A program made the translations under genes and the position numbers. A DNA stretch of 64,000 nt from CAYWRO01 sp964460345 (GTDB lineage: Bacteria; Planctomycetota; Phycisphaerae; Phycisphaerales; UBA1924). The notes under the pieces are model-generated. The model searched no databases. It was given only the letters and a program-made list of their open reading frames with translations, and had not been told where the DNA came from. Positions 43,227-51,696 of the stretch are shown here, one piece after another; position 1 is the first letter of the stretch, and the number at the start of each line of letters is the position of its first letter. The stretch is taken from positions 1 through 64,000 of the forward strand of contig CAYWRO010000011.1 in assembly GCA_964460345.1 (NCBI GenBank), in the 5' to 3' direction.

Positions 43227-44756
43227 ATGCGCAGCGATCTCAAGCCGCTGACCGTCACCCGCCGCGCCGCCATCGGCGCGCTCGGGGCGGCGGCGCTCGG
43301 CTTTGCGGCGTTCGGCCCGCGTCCGCGGCGTGAGCGCGTGGATGGGCGCATCGTGCTCGACTACTGGGAGAAGTGGACCGGCCACGAGGGCGCGGCGATG
43401 CGCGCGATCGTGGATGAGTTCAACGAGTCGCAGTCAGATTGCTACGTCCGCTATTTCGCGATGAGCGCGATTGATCAGAAGGCGCTCATCGCCATCGCGG
43501 GCAACTCCCCGCCGGACATCCTCGGCCTGTGGAACTTCAACATCCCGGCGTACGCCGAATCCGGCGCCCTCATGCCGCTGACGGAAATGGCCGCCGCGGC
43601 GGGGCTGACGCGCCAGCGGTACGCGGCGGGGGTGTGGCCGCTCATCACGCATCAGGATCAGCTCTGGGGGCTGGTGAGCACGTGCGGCAGCATCGCCCTC
43701 TTCTACAACCGCGCGTTGTTCCGTGAGGTCGGACTCGACCCTGACCGCCCGCCGCGGACGATTGAGGAACTGGACGAGTACAACCGGCGGCTGACGGTTG
43801 TGGAGGGCGGCGGTGGGGCGGGGAGTGGGGGTGGCGGCGTCAAGGGCGGGCGGATCGCGCGCATGGGCTTCATCCACACGGAGCCGGGGTGGTGGAGCTG
43901 GCTGTGGGGGTACTTCTTTGGAGGCACGCTCTACGAACCGTGGCGCCGGCCTCTGGCCGGTGAGGAACTGTGGCACCGGCCTCTGGCCGGTGAAGGAGAG
44001 AACCAAAGCAACCGAGCCGGTGAGCCTCTAGAGGCGGACGTCACCGGCCAGAGGCCGGTGCCACGGGGCGGGCGCGCCACCGCGGCGAGCGCCGCGAATG
44101 TACGCGGGTACGAGTGGGTGCAGACGTGGCCGGAGCGGTTCGGTGTCGAGGCGCTGCAGACCTTTCAGAGCGGGCTCGGCTTTTACGGCAGCGCTGAGCA
44201 TCCGTTCCTGACCGGGCGCGTGGCGATGACGAACCAGGGGCCATGGCTGGCGAACAACATCGTGGCGTTCAAGCCGGATCTGGACTACGCCGCAGCGCCG
44301 TTTCCGGTGGCAAGCGAGTTGTATGACCCCCAGCAACCGATTGGGCTGCTGGATGCCGATGTGCTCGTGATCCCGCGCGGAGCTCGGCGCCCGGAGCTGT
44401 CGTTCCGGTTTATCGAGTATTGCCAGCAGCAGGGTGTGATGGAGCGGCTTGCGCGGGCGCACTGCAAAAACTCACCGCTGGCCGTGTCTTCGTCGGCGTT
44501 TCTCGAGGACCATCCGCACCGTTCCATTCGCGCGCACGACGCCATCGCCAACAGCCCGCGCGCGTTCGTCTTTCCGCGCACGCGCACGTGGCCGCAGTAT
44601 GAGGCGGACTTCAACGCGGGGATGCAGCGCATGTGGACACTGGCGGCCGATGCAGCCACGACACTGAAAAGGATCGAGCGCCGCGCCCAGGCGGCGATCG
44701 ATCATGCCGCCCGGCAGCGCGAGCGCCGGGCGCGCCTGAAGGAACAGTCCTCGTGA
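43227..44756 (+). CDS. ABC sugar-transporter substrate-binding protein with in-frame repeat insertion
   Basis: A 509-aa extracellular solute-binding protein of family 1. The N-terminus has a Tat-like signal (TRRAAIGALGAAALGFAAF). The fold is visible in VLDYWEKWTGHEGAAMRAIVDEFNES, SPPDILGLWNFNIPAYAESGALMPL, LWGLVSTCGSIALFYNRALF and FLTGRVAMTNQGPWLANN. Two stretches interrupt it: a Gly-rich loop (about 192-203) and a segment (about 239-280; WRRPLAGEELWHRPLAGE and VTGQRPVPR) that is a translated triple copy of a CGGCCTCTGGCCGG palindrome. Binding could be affected or the insert could loop out. The two permease genes follow with overlaps; no ATPase gene is near, so a shared ATPase is likely. Confidence 0.9.
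   Translation: MRSDLKPLTVTRRAAIGALGAAALGFAAFGPRPRRERVDGRIVLDYWEKWTGHEGAAMRAIVDEFNESQSDCYVRYFAMSAIDQKALIAIAGNSPPDILGLWNFNIPAYAESGALMPLTEMAAAAGLTRQRYAAGVWPLITHQDQLWGLVSTCGSIALFYNRALFREVGLDPDRPPRTIEELDEYNRRLTVVEGGGGAGSGGGGVKGGRIARMGFIHTEPGWWSWLWGYFFGGTLYEPWRRPLAGEELWHRPLAGEGENQSNRAGEPLEADVTGQRPVPRGGRATAASAANVRGYEWVQTWPERFGVEALQTFQSGLGFYGSAEHPFLTGRVAMTNQGPWLANNIVAFKPDLDYAAAPFPVASELYDPQQPIGLLDADVLVIPRGARRPELSFRFIEYCQQQGVMERLARAHCKNSPLAVSSSAFLEDHPHRSIRAHDAIANSPRAFVFPRTRTWPQYEADFNAGMQRMWTLAADAATTLKRIERRAQAAIDHAARQRERRARLKEQSS
43941..44064. repeat. Palindromic REP element, triple copy inside the binding-protein gene
   Basis: TGGCGCCGGCCTCTGGCCGGTGA at 43941-43963 and GTGGCACCGGCCTCTGGCCGGTGA at 43970-43993 are direct copies; the inverse CACCGGCCAGAGGCCGGTGCCAC ends at 44064. 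All are read through in frame as protein. The same element is intergenic at 49475-49559. Confidence 0.9.
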
Positions 44757-45691
44757 CGGTGCGCCCTCTCCATGACGCGGCGGAGACCGCGCCGGCCGCT
44801 GCGCCCCGCCGATCGGCCCGGCGCGTGCCGCAGACGCTGGTGGGGCTTGCCTGGGTCAGCCCGTGGATCATCGGCTTCGGCGTCTTCTTTGCGTTCCCGA
44901 TCGCGCTGAGCTTCTACTACTCACTCACAGATTACCCGCTACTCGAGCCGCCGCTGTTCGTCGGCGTCGACAACTATCGCAACCTGCTGACCGATGACCT
45001 CTTCGGCATCGCCATCCGCAACACGCTGGTGTATGCGCTGATCGCGATCCCCGCCGGAACCGTGATTGCACTGGTCGTGGCCGGGTTGCTCAACCAGCGC
45101 GTCCGCGGCGTGGGGCTCTTCCGCACGGCTGTTTTCGTGCCGACGCTCGTGCCGATCGTGGCGTCGGCCATGATCTGGCTGTGGCTCTTCAACGGCGAAT
45201 ACGGCCTGATCAACAGGGGGCTTGCCGCCGTCGGTGTGCAGGGGCCGAACTGGCTGCAGGACCGCTTCTGGGCCATGGCGGCGATCATCATCATGAGCCT
45301 GTGGATCATCGGCCAGCCCGTCGTGATCTACCTGGCGGCGCTGCAGGATGTGCCGCGGTCGTTGTATGAAGCGGCCGCGCTGGACGGCATGGGGCCACTG
45401 CGCCGGTTTTGGCACATCGCCCTGCCGGCGATCTCGCCAATCATCCTGTTCAACGTGATCATCCTCACCATCGATGCGTGGCAGGTCTTCGCCGTGCCGT
45501 ACATCATGACGGAGGGCGGGCCGGACCGGGCGACGTACTTCTACTCGCACTATCTGTATGACACGGCGTTTCGCGACCAGCAGATGGGGTACGCCAGCGC
45601 GCTGGCGTGGGTGCAGTTCATCATCATCCTGGCGTTGACGGGGCTGATGTTTCTCGTCAGCCGTCGCCTCGTGCAGCGGGGGTTTGCATGA
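44753..45691 (+). CDS. ABC sugar permease, MalF-like
   Basis: A 312-aa inner-membrane permease with about six helices. The cytoplasmic coupling (EAA) loop is SLYEAAALDGMGPLRRFWHIALPAISP (about residue 205-231). The GTG at 44753 overlaps the binding-protein stop (GTGA), and an upstream ATG in that gene is rejected. It pairs with the next permease to form the transmembrane channel for the sugar delivered by the binding protein. Expressed from operator 3. Confidence 0.9.
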   Translation: MTVRPLHDAAETAPAAAPRRSARRVPQTLVGLAWVSPWIIGFGVFFAFPIALSFYYSLTDYPLLEPPLFVGVDNYRNLLTDDLFGIAIRNTLVYALIAIPAGTVIALVVAGLLNQRVRGVGLFRTAVFVPTLVPIVASAMIWLWLFNGEYGLINRGLAAVGVQGPNWLQDRFWAMAAIIIMSLWIIGQPVVIYLAALQDVPRSLYEAAALDGMGPLRRFWHIALPAISPIILFNVIILTIDAWQVFAVPYIMTEGGPDRATYFYSHYLYDTAFRDQQMGYASALAWVQFIIILALTGLMFLVSRRLVQRGFA

Positions 45692-46542
45692 GGTTCCGTC
45701 CGCTTCACCGCACGCTCGTCTGGCTTCTCCTGGCCATCGTCGCGCTGGTCTACGCCGCGCCGCTGCTCTGGATGCTTGCCACGTCGGCCAAGCCTGCCGA
45801 CCAGGCGATGCAGCGCGACATCACGCTGCTGGCCGACCCGCCGGGCGAGACGGTCTCCATCGCGGCGGAGAACTACGCCGCCGTCTGGAACGATCCGGTC
45901 GTCGACTTTCCGCTTTACTTCCGCAACACGCTTGTCGTTGCGCTGCTCGCGGTGACCGGGGTGGTGCTCTCCAGTGCGATCGTGGCGTACGGCTTCGCCC
46001 GCATCCGCTGGCGCGGCCGCGGCGCGTTCTTCGCCGTCACGCTCGCGACGATGATGATCCCCTTCCCCGTGCTGATGGGGCCGTTGTACGTGATGTACTC
46101 CGAACTCGGGTGGGTGGGAACGTTCAAGCCGCTGTGGGTGCAGTTCTGGTTTGGGAATGCCTTCAGCATCTTCCTGCTGCGGCAGTTCTTCCTGGGGATT
46201 CCGCGCGAGTTGGATGAGGCGGCGCGGCTCGATGGGTGCGGACACTGGGGAATCTTCTGGCGGATTGTCCTGCCGCTCTCCAGGCCCGCGCTGGCCGTCG
46301 TGGCCCTGCTGCACTTCACGTACATGTGGAAGGACTTTCTGGCCCCGCTCATCTTCCTGACGCATCGCGATCAGTTCACGCTGGCTCTCGGGCTGCACCT
46401 TTACCAGAGCCAGGCCGGCAACACGCCGTGGAACCTGCTCATGGCGGCCAGCACGATGGTGGTCGCCCCGGTGCTGCTCCTGTTCTTCCTGACGCAGCGA
46501 ACGTTCGTGCAGGGGATGGCGATGGAGGGACTGAAGGGGTAG
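45688..46542 (+). CDS. ABC sugar permease, MalG-like
   Basis: A 284-aa permease, partner of the preceding one, with a 4-bp ATGA overlap. The first helix follows a short N-terminus (LVWLLLAIVALVYAAPLLWML). The EAA loop is ELDEAARLDGCGHWGIFWRIVLPLSRP (about 193-219). The C-terminal QRTFVQGMAMEGLKG matches the usual MalG end (QRYFVxGLTAGAVKG-type). It closes the operon; a hairpin follows the stop directly. Confidence 0.92.
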   Translation: MRFRPLHRTLVWLLLAIVALVYAAPLLWMLATSAKPADQAMQRDITLLADPPGETVSIAAENYAAVWNDPVVDFPLYFRNTLVVALLAVTGVVLSSAIVAYGFARIRWRGRGAFFAVTLATMMIPFPVLMGPLYVMYSELGWVGTFKPLWVQFWFGNAFSIFLLRQFFLGIPRELDEAARLDGCGHWGIFWRIVLPLSRPALAVVALLHFTYMWKDFLAPLIFLTHRDQFTLALGLHLYQSQAGNTPWNLLMAASTMVVAPVLLLFFLTQRTFVQGMAMEGLKG

Positions 46543-46559
46543 CGGCCCCTTCGGGCCGC
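46542..46559 (+). terminator. Hairpin at the end of the transporter operon
   Basis: GCGGCCC-CTTC-GGGCCGC, a 7-bp stem with a CTTC tetraloop, overlaps the end of the malG-like stop codon. A second GCCGCC/GGCGGC pairing follows. No T tract, so it may be a transcript-end stabiliser or weak terminator. Confidence 0.5.
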
Positions 46560-46576
46560 CGCCAAGGCGATTTCGC

Positions 46577-46617
46577 TTGACGCGGCGGCAAAATCCATCA
46601 CAATGTAAGCGATTACA
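46577..46617 (+). promoter_or_regulatory. Promoter and LacI-type operator 4
   Basis: TTGACG (46577), 16 bp, CACAAT (46599), overlapping TGTAAGCGATTACA (46604-46617), identical to operator 3. It precedes the secreted protein gene at 46709 and probably also drives the gene at 47466. Confidence 0.85.
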
Positions 46618-46708
46618 TATGGCCCCGGCCCCCGTGTCAGGTATGTTGGCCGGGCCCGCCGCCGCTCCCCCGCCGCGGCGACGACCCCAAACGGAAAAGG
46701 AGGCACTC

Positions 46709-47440
46709 ATGTTGACACGTCTGACGGCAGCCACCCTCGGTCTCGCGGCGCTGGCCACCCCGACTCTGGGCCAGAACCTCATCTACAACCCCAGTTTCGA
46801 GGAACTGAACGTCCTCGGCCCTGTCGGCTGGCGGGCGTTCAACTCCGCCCGGTACCGCACGACCACAGACGGCCTCACGCCGGCAGTGACCCCCCGTACG
46901 GGTGACGTCTGCATCGAGCTCGTCGGAGACGGGAGTACCGACTTCTCCGCCTTCACTACGGACGTCTTCAACCCAATCGAGGCCGACTTCTACAACCCGG
47001 ATCTGGAGGTCCCCAGCGGGGACGTCACCGTCACCGGCTGGTACATGATTCCCGCCGATCGTCCGCTGACGGACGCCGCGGGCATTAAGCTCGAGTTCCG
47101 GCGCGAGAACAGTTCAATCTGGCAGGCGATCGAGACGCGCACGATTACCGGTCACACGAACGGCGAGTGGGTGCAGTTCAGCGTGACCATCCCGGCCGGC
47201 GACCTCGACCCCTCCAACCAGGGCGGGGATCCGCCGACGCAGGTCAGCGTTCTGCCTCTGTTCTTTTCACCCGGCGGCGTCGAGACCGGCACGATCTTCT
47301 GGGACGATTTTGAACTGACGCAAGGCGAGCCGCCCTGCATTCTCGAAGGCGACTTGAACAACGACGATGTCGTCGACGTCTTCGACCTGCTCGCCTATCT
47401 CGACATCTGGTTTGATGAGAGCGCCAACGGCTGCCCGTAA
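46709..47440 (+). CDS. Secreted carbohydrate-binding-like protein with dockerin-like tail
   Basis: A 243-aa exported protein. The signal peptide is residues 1-19, ending LGQ. The mature start NLIYNPSFEELNVLGPVGWRAF is typical of galactose-binding jelly-roll / CBM4-9-like domains. The end has one dockerin-like repeat, DLNNDDVVDVFDLLAYLDIWF, whose Asp/Asn positions fit a calcium-binding loop. AAAGGAGG precedes the ATG. It is controlled by operator 4, so it is part of the glucan locus and may present the substrate at the cell surface (inference). No catalytic residues are apparent. Confidence 0.8.
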   Translation: MLTRLTAATLGLAALATPTLGQNLIYNPSFEELNVLGPVGWRAFNSARYRTTTDGLTPAVTPRTGDVCIELVGDGSTDFSAFTTDVFNPIEADFYNPDLEVPSGDVTVTGWYMIPADRPLTDAAGIKLEFRRENSSIWQAIETRTITGHTNGEWVQFSVTIPAGDLDPSNQGGDPPTQVSVLPLFFSPGGVETGTIFWDDFELTQGEPPCILEGDLNNDDVVDVFDLLAYLDIWFDESANGCP

Positions 47441-47465
47441 GCGGCAGCAGCTATTGTCGAAGTCG

Positions 47466-49472
47466 ATGTGTATGCCCCGTTCCATCCGAACCGCGGCCGT
47501 CTACCTGGCGGCCGCGGTTCTCTTCATGCTGCTGGCGGTTTCCGGGGCGCAGGCCTGTCCCGTTACGGTGACGCCGCCCGCTGGCGCGACGCTCGAGCGG
47601 TCGGTATTTGCTGTAACCGAGTTCGCAAACCTCACCTACCACGACAGCTTCTCCGGCCAGGTTGGCCAGACCGCGACGTGGCCCGGCGAGATGGGGTGGC
47701 AGGGGGATCGCATCGATGTCGGCTTCATAGTGCCAGAGCTTCCCGCCGGCGAGGCCGAGCCGCTGCACTACCGGCTGTCGATTCAGATCACCCAGCAGTT
47801 TGCGCAAGAGTTCCATCTGGCAGTGCTTGTCGGCGCAGACGCGGCCGACCTGGAAGAGGTCCACCGGGAGTTCATCGATTCACCACGCACGTATGTGGCG
47901 TTGATTCCCGCGTGCCAGCTCACACCGGGCGGGCAGAACCTGATCCGTCTTCAGGGAGTCGGCGTGAGTGTCGGCTTCGGCGAAGCGCCTGGTGTTCTGT
48001 GGAGCAACTGGAGCCTCGCAGCGGTGCACGAGGCAGATCTGGATGCCGTGCGCGCCGATCAGCTTCAGCGCCTGACGACGTACATCACGGATGCAATCAC
48101 GCCCTCCGGCCTGGTTCGCGACACACTGCCGCTTTCGCCGGACGTCGCGGCGACCCCGGCCACGCCGGATGCCGCGGGCTTCGCCCTGCTTGGTCTCGCC
48201 GCGGCGGACCACCTCGGTCTGATCGCCGATGCGCCGGATCGCGTGCGTTCCATCCTCCGCGCTTACGCGGGGTACGCGCCGGGCGTCACGCCGCAGCGGT
48301 CCGCGGATGGATTCTGGATTCACTACATGGATCCGGCCACCGGCCGGCATCCCGGCGGCGGCTACGACAGTGCGTACACGCCGATCGGCGCAGCGCTGCT
48401 TGTGACAGGCGCCCGCTTCGCGGCGAATCACTTCATCGACGATGCCGAGATCAACGAACTCGCTGCGGAGCTCGAAGCAACGGTCGACTTTGACGCGGCG
48501 ATTCATCCGTCTCTTGACGGCCGCATCTTCCTGAGCATGGCCCCGGGCGGTGGGGGGGATACCAACTTTGGCGTCACGCGCCCGTGGAATGAGTACATGC
48601 TCGTCGTTTCCGCGGCGTTACGCCAGCCTGGGCCCGCGCCCCGGGCCCAGGCGGTGCGCCACCTGTGGATGAATCCCGCGAACCTGCCGCGGGCCAGCCA
48701 CAACGGCATCAGCACGCTGACCGATGTGCCCGGCGTCTTCGCGCCCGCGTTCTGGGTTCATCAGAGCCACTATTTCAACGCGGACTTCTCAACGGATGCG
48801 GCGCTGACGCCGTTCTTTACCAATCACCGCGTTGCGGATCGGGTCTACTGCCTGGATGCGCTCAGCGAGCCATTTCGTTACGGGCTGACCGCCGGCCCGA
48901 CTCCCGGCGGCTACGGCGTCGAGCGCATCGGCAACAACAATCGCGTCTTTTCTCCCGAGGCGGTCGCGGCGTGGGGAGACATGGACACGTTGCTGAAGTT
49001 TTACGCGGCGCAGCCGATCGCTCCCTCCGACCCGCGCGCCCGGTACGGCATGGTCCGCGTCAGCGCCATCGACCCCGGATGGATCCCACCCGATGCGCCG
49101 CTGGTCGATCACCTCTTCCTCATGTTCGGTCTCGTGGAGAGCCTCGACCCGGTCTTCTTCAAGCAGCGCCAACCCGGGCAGATCGACGCCGATGCGGACG
49201 GCATCGCCGATGCGTTCGACAACTGCCCGGGGCTCTACAACCCGGCTCAATCCGACGCCGATGCCGATGGAACAGGTGATGCGTGCGACTGCACGCCGGA
49301 CCTGACCAACGACGGTACCGTCGATGTCTTTGACCTGTTGGCGTATCTCGATCTCTGGTTCGCTGCGGATCCAGCCGCCGACCTCGTGAACGGTGGCGGA
49401 GCGACCGTGGTCGATGTGTTTGACCTCCTGGCTTATCTCGACTCCTGGTTCGCGCCGCCCGCCGCCTGCTGA
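47466..49472 (+). CDS. Secreted GH144-like protein with calcium-binding and dockerin-like repeats
   Basis: A 668-aa exported protein. A signal peptide (about residues 1-32, ending AQA) precedes a beta-sandwich-like domain (about 33-210) and an (alpha/alpha)-barrel-like domain (about 215-565). That barrel has GFWIHYMDPATGRHPGGGYDSAYTP and a long LLVTGARFAANHF helix, parallel to GLFYHYLDP and following residues of the GH144-like enzyme at 36.8 kb. Thrombospondin type 3-like repeats (DADADGIADAFDNCPG) and two dockerin-like repeats (VFDLLAYLDLWF, VFDLLAYLDSWF) follow, ending in Cys. The start is ATG 47466 or 47472. A REP pair begins one base after the stop. Confidence 0.75.
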   Translation: MCMPRSIRTAAVYLAAAVLFMLLAVSGAQACPVTVTPPAGATLERSVFAVTEFANLTYHDSFSGQVGQTATWPGEMGWQGDRIDVGFIVPELPAGEAEPLHYRLSIQITQQFAQEFHLAVLVGADAADLEEVHREFIDSPRTYVALIPACQLTPGGQNLIRLQGVGVSVGFGEAPGVLWSNWSLAAVHEADLDAVRADQLQRLTTYITDAITPSGLVRDTLPLSPDVAATPATPDAAGFALLGLAAADHLGLIADAPDRVRSILRAYAGYAPGVTPQRSADGFWIHYMDPATGRHPGGGYDSAYTPIGAALLVTGARFAANHFIDDAEINELAAELEATVDFDAAIHPSLDGRIFLSMAPGGGGDTNFGVTRPWNEYMLVVSAALRQPGPAPRAQAVRHLWMNPANLPRASHNGISTLTDVPGVFAPAFWVHQSHYFNADFSTDAALTPFFTNHRVADRVYCLDALSEPFRYGLTAGPTPGGYGVERIGNNNRVFSPEAVAAWGDMDTLLKFYAAQPIAPSDPRARYGMVRVSAIDPGWIPPDAPLVDHLFLMFGLVESLDPVFFKQRQPGQIDADADGIADAFDNCPGLYNPAQSDADADGTGDACDCTPDLTNDGTVDVFDLLAYLDLWFAADPAADLVNGGGATVVDVFDLLAYLDSWFAPPAAC

Positions 49473-49474
49473 GC

Positions 49475-49560
49475 GTGGCACCGGCCTCTGGCCGGTGACG
49501 GGGACGAGGCGCTGGCGGTGGGACCATTCCTACACACACCGGCCAGAGGCCGGTGCCACG
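49475..49560. repeat. Palindromic REP element, inverted pair
   Basis: CGTGGCACCGGCCTCTGGCCGGTGA starts one base after the preceding TGA; the inverse CACCGGCCAGAGGCCGGTGCCACG ends at 49560. The two copies face each other across about 38 bp, so a long hairpin is possible. It fills the gap between two exoprotein genes. Confidence 0.9.
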
Positions 49561-49578
49561 GGCCACTACCATCCGGAC

Positions 49579-51177
49579 ATGCCGAACACTCGACGGGCGG
49601 TCCTGCACGGATATCTCGTGATCGTCGCCACCGCCGTTCTCGCGGGCTCGGCGGCGCTTGCTCAGCCAGACCCGGCAAGCGCGGATCAATCCGCCGACGC
49701 CCCCTTCGTCATCACGATCGTCGACGAAGCCACGAATCGCGGCATCCCGCTCGTCAAGCTCACGACAACCAGCAACATCGCCCTGTACACCGACAGCGCA
49801 GGCGTCATCGCCTTCGACGAGCCCGGCCTGATGGACAGGAAGGTCTGGTTCACGATCGAAAGCCCCGGCTACGAATATCCGGCTGACGGCTTCGGTTCCC
49901 GCGGCCGCGCTCTTGTCACCAGGCGTGGTGACAGCGTCACCATCCCGCTCAAACGCACGCAGATCGCCGAGCGTCTGTACCGCATCACCGGACAAGGGAT
50001 TTACCACCACAGCACACGCGCCGGCCTGAACGTCCCCCTCGGTGAAGGCAGCGCCAACCTCAACGGCCGCGTCACAGGCCAGGATTCAGTCATTGCTCTG
50101 CCGCACGGGGGCAAGCTCTACTGGTTCTGGGGAGACACCGGACGCCCTGACTACCCCCTCGGCAACTTCGGCACGTCCTGCGCCACTTCACCACTGCCCG
50201 GCGAGCCGGGGTGTGATCCTGCCACCGGAATCGAGCTCACGTACCTCGTCAACGATGACGGCTTCAGCCGTCCCGTCTTTGATCTCGACCGCCCCGGCGT
50301 GGTCTGGATGGGCGGCGCGGTGGAACTGCCGGCTCCCAACGGCGGCAGCGATGGGTCGCCGCGCATCATCGCCGCGTGGTCACGACTGAAGGGGCTGGGC
50401 GAGTTGCTTGAGCATGGCATCGCCGCGTTCGACGATCAAACGCAGATGATGGAGGTCGTCGCCACCTTCCCGCTTGATGCGCCCCTCATCCCGAGCGGAC
50501 ATACCGTCCGCCACACTGACGACGGCGTCGAGTACGTCTACTTCACATCGCCGTACGCCCTCGTACGAGTTCCCGCGACCTGGGAGGCATTCATCGATCC
50601 GGACCAATACGAGGGGTTCACTCCGCTGGTGCCCGGCACGCGCACACTGAATCTCGAAGCGCCGCAGATCGAGCGGGATGCAGAGGGCCGGCCCGTCTAC
50701 GGCTGGAAAAAGAAAACCGCCGTCCTCAGCCCCCAGGACCAGCAGAAGCTCATCGACGCCGGTCATCTCGCCGCGGAACAGGCGCGCTATCGAACGAACG
50801 ACGCCGGGACGGGTGAGCCGATCCTCCTCCACGGCGGCACGATCCGCTATAACGAGCGCCGCAACGCCTGGGTCATGATCGCCACGCGCATCTTCGACGA
50901 GGCGTCTCTGCTGGGCGAGGTCTACTACGCGGAAGCTCCGACCATCCACGGCCCCTGGCCGCGCGCCGTCAAGGTCGCGACGCACCCGAAGTACAGCTTC
51001 TACAACCCCGTCCACCACGAGTTCTTTGATGCAGACGGCGGCCGCGTCATCTACTTCGAGGGCACCTACACGATGATGTTCTCAGGAACCACCGTTCCCA
51101 CGCCCCGCTACGAGTACAACCAGCTCATGTACCGGCTGGACTTGTCCGACGAGCGTATAACCAGCGTCTTCGATTGA
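49579..51177 (+). CDS. Exported beta-propeller-like protein (DUF4185-like)
   Basis: A 532-aa exported protein. The signal peptide is about residues 1-27, ending ALA. A short Ig-like regulatory domain (ITIVDEATNRGIPLVKLTTT, about 40-130) is followed by a region with GKLYWFWGDTGRPDYPLGNF and repeated blade-like segments, in the manner of DUF4185 or five-bladed glycosidase propellers. Near the end EVYYAEAPTIHGPW and FYNPVHHEFFDADGGRVIYFEGTYT look like GH43-type substrate-site strands. No catalytic set could be assigned. It begins right after a REP pair, and no operator is seen in front, so whether it belongs to the glucan regulon is unclear. Confidence 0.65.
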   Translation: MPNTRRAVLHGYLVIVATAVLAGSAALAQPDPASADQSADAPFVITIVDEATNRGIPLVKLTTTSNIALYTDSAGVIAFDEPGLMDRKVWFTIESPGYEYPADGFGSRGRALVTRRGDSVTIPLKRTQIAERLYRITGQGIYHHSTRAGLNVPLGEGSANLNGRVTGQDSVIALPHGGKLYWFWGDTGRPDYPLGNFGTSCATSPLPGEPGCDPATGIELTYLVNDDGFSRPVFDLDRPGVVWMGGAVELPAPNGGSDGSPRIIAAWSRLKGLGELLEHGIAAFDDQTQMMEVVATFPLDAPLIPSGHTVRHTDDGVEYVYFTSPYALVRVPATWEAFIDPDQYEGFTPLVPGTRTLNLEAPQIERDAEGRPVYGWKKKTAVLSPQDQQKLIDAGHLAAEQARYRTNDAGTGEPILLHGGTIRYNERRNAWVMIATRIFDEASLLGEVYYAEAPTIHGPWPRAVKVATHPKYSFYNPVHHEFFDADGGRVIYFEGTYTMMFSGTTVPTPRYEYNQLMYRLDLSDERITSVFD

Positions 51178-51198
51178 CTTGCCTGTCGCGTGCGACGC

Positions 51199-51690
51199 TC
51201 ACGCATGCAGGAAAGACAAGTGCAGCTTCGCGTGGCCGAGGTGCAGGCTCGTCCACTGCTCGTGTGTCAGCGGTCCGAAGGCGGGGCTGGGGTGCGCAAA
51301 CCGTTCCCCATTCAACGCGCGATCCACCTGCTTCAACAGCAGCGCTTCCCCTTCCTCCAGCGACACCACGTCCCGCGGCAGCATGAAAGTCGCCTCGGCC
51401 GGCAGCTTCAGGCCGGCCGGCGCCGGCTTCCCCGCAACGGCGTGTCCCTTCATCAATCGTGCAAACGCGCGCACCCACCATGGCGGCGTCGCCTCCGGCG
51501 GGAACCCGTCAAGCGACATCGCCATGAACTTGCCGAGGTGCTCGAAAATCTGGCCCGTGCTCCAGTTGCCCGTTCTCCGCAGCGTTCCGGCCCGCTCCGC
51601 CGCGGCGAGGCGCTCAACCTCCGCGCGCAGATCCTGCAAGGAACCAAGCCGCACCTCCCGCCGCTCCGCACGCCTCGTGTTCACCGCCAT
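51199..51690 (-). CDS. DinB-like DUF1569-family protein
   Basis: A 163-aa four-helix-bundle-type protein. DUF1569 features are GNWSTGQIFEHLGKFMAMSLDG (about residues 42-63), LKLPAEATFMLP and the terminal WTSLHLGHAKLHLSFLH. The three histidines of the DinB fold (EHLGK, LHLGH, KLHLSF) could bind a metal. Function unknown; relatives include thiol-dependent transferases. It is convergent with the propeller-like gene and lies 6 bp after the stop side of the next membrane protein gene, so the two may be co-transcribed. Confidence 0.78.
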   Translation of the reverse strand: MAVNTRRAERREVRLGSLQDLRAEVERLAAAERAGTLRRTGNWSTGQIFEHLGKFMAMSLDGFPPEATPPWWVRAFARLMKGHAVAGKPAPAGLKLPAEATFMLPRDVVSLEEGEALLLKQVDRALNGERFAHPSPAFGPLTHEQWTSLHLGHAKLHLSFLHA

Positions 51691-51696
51691 ACCGAT

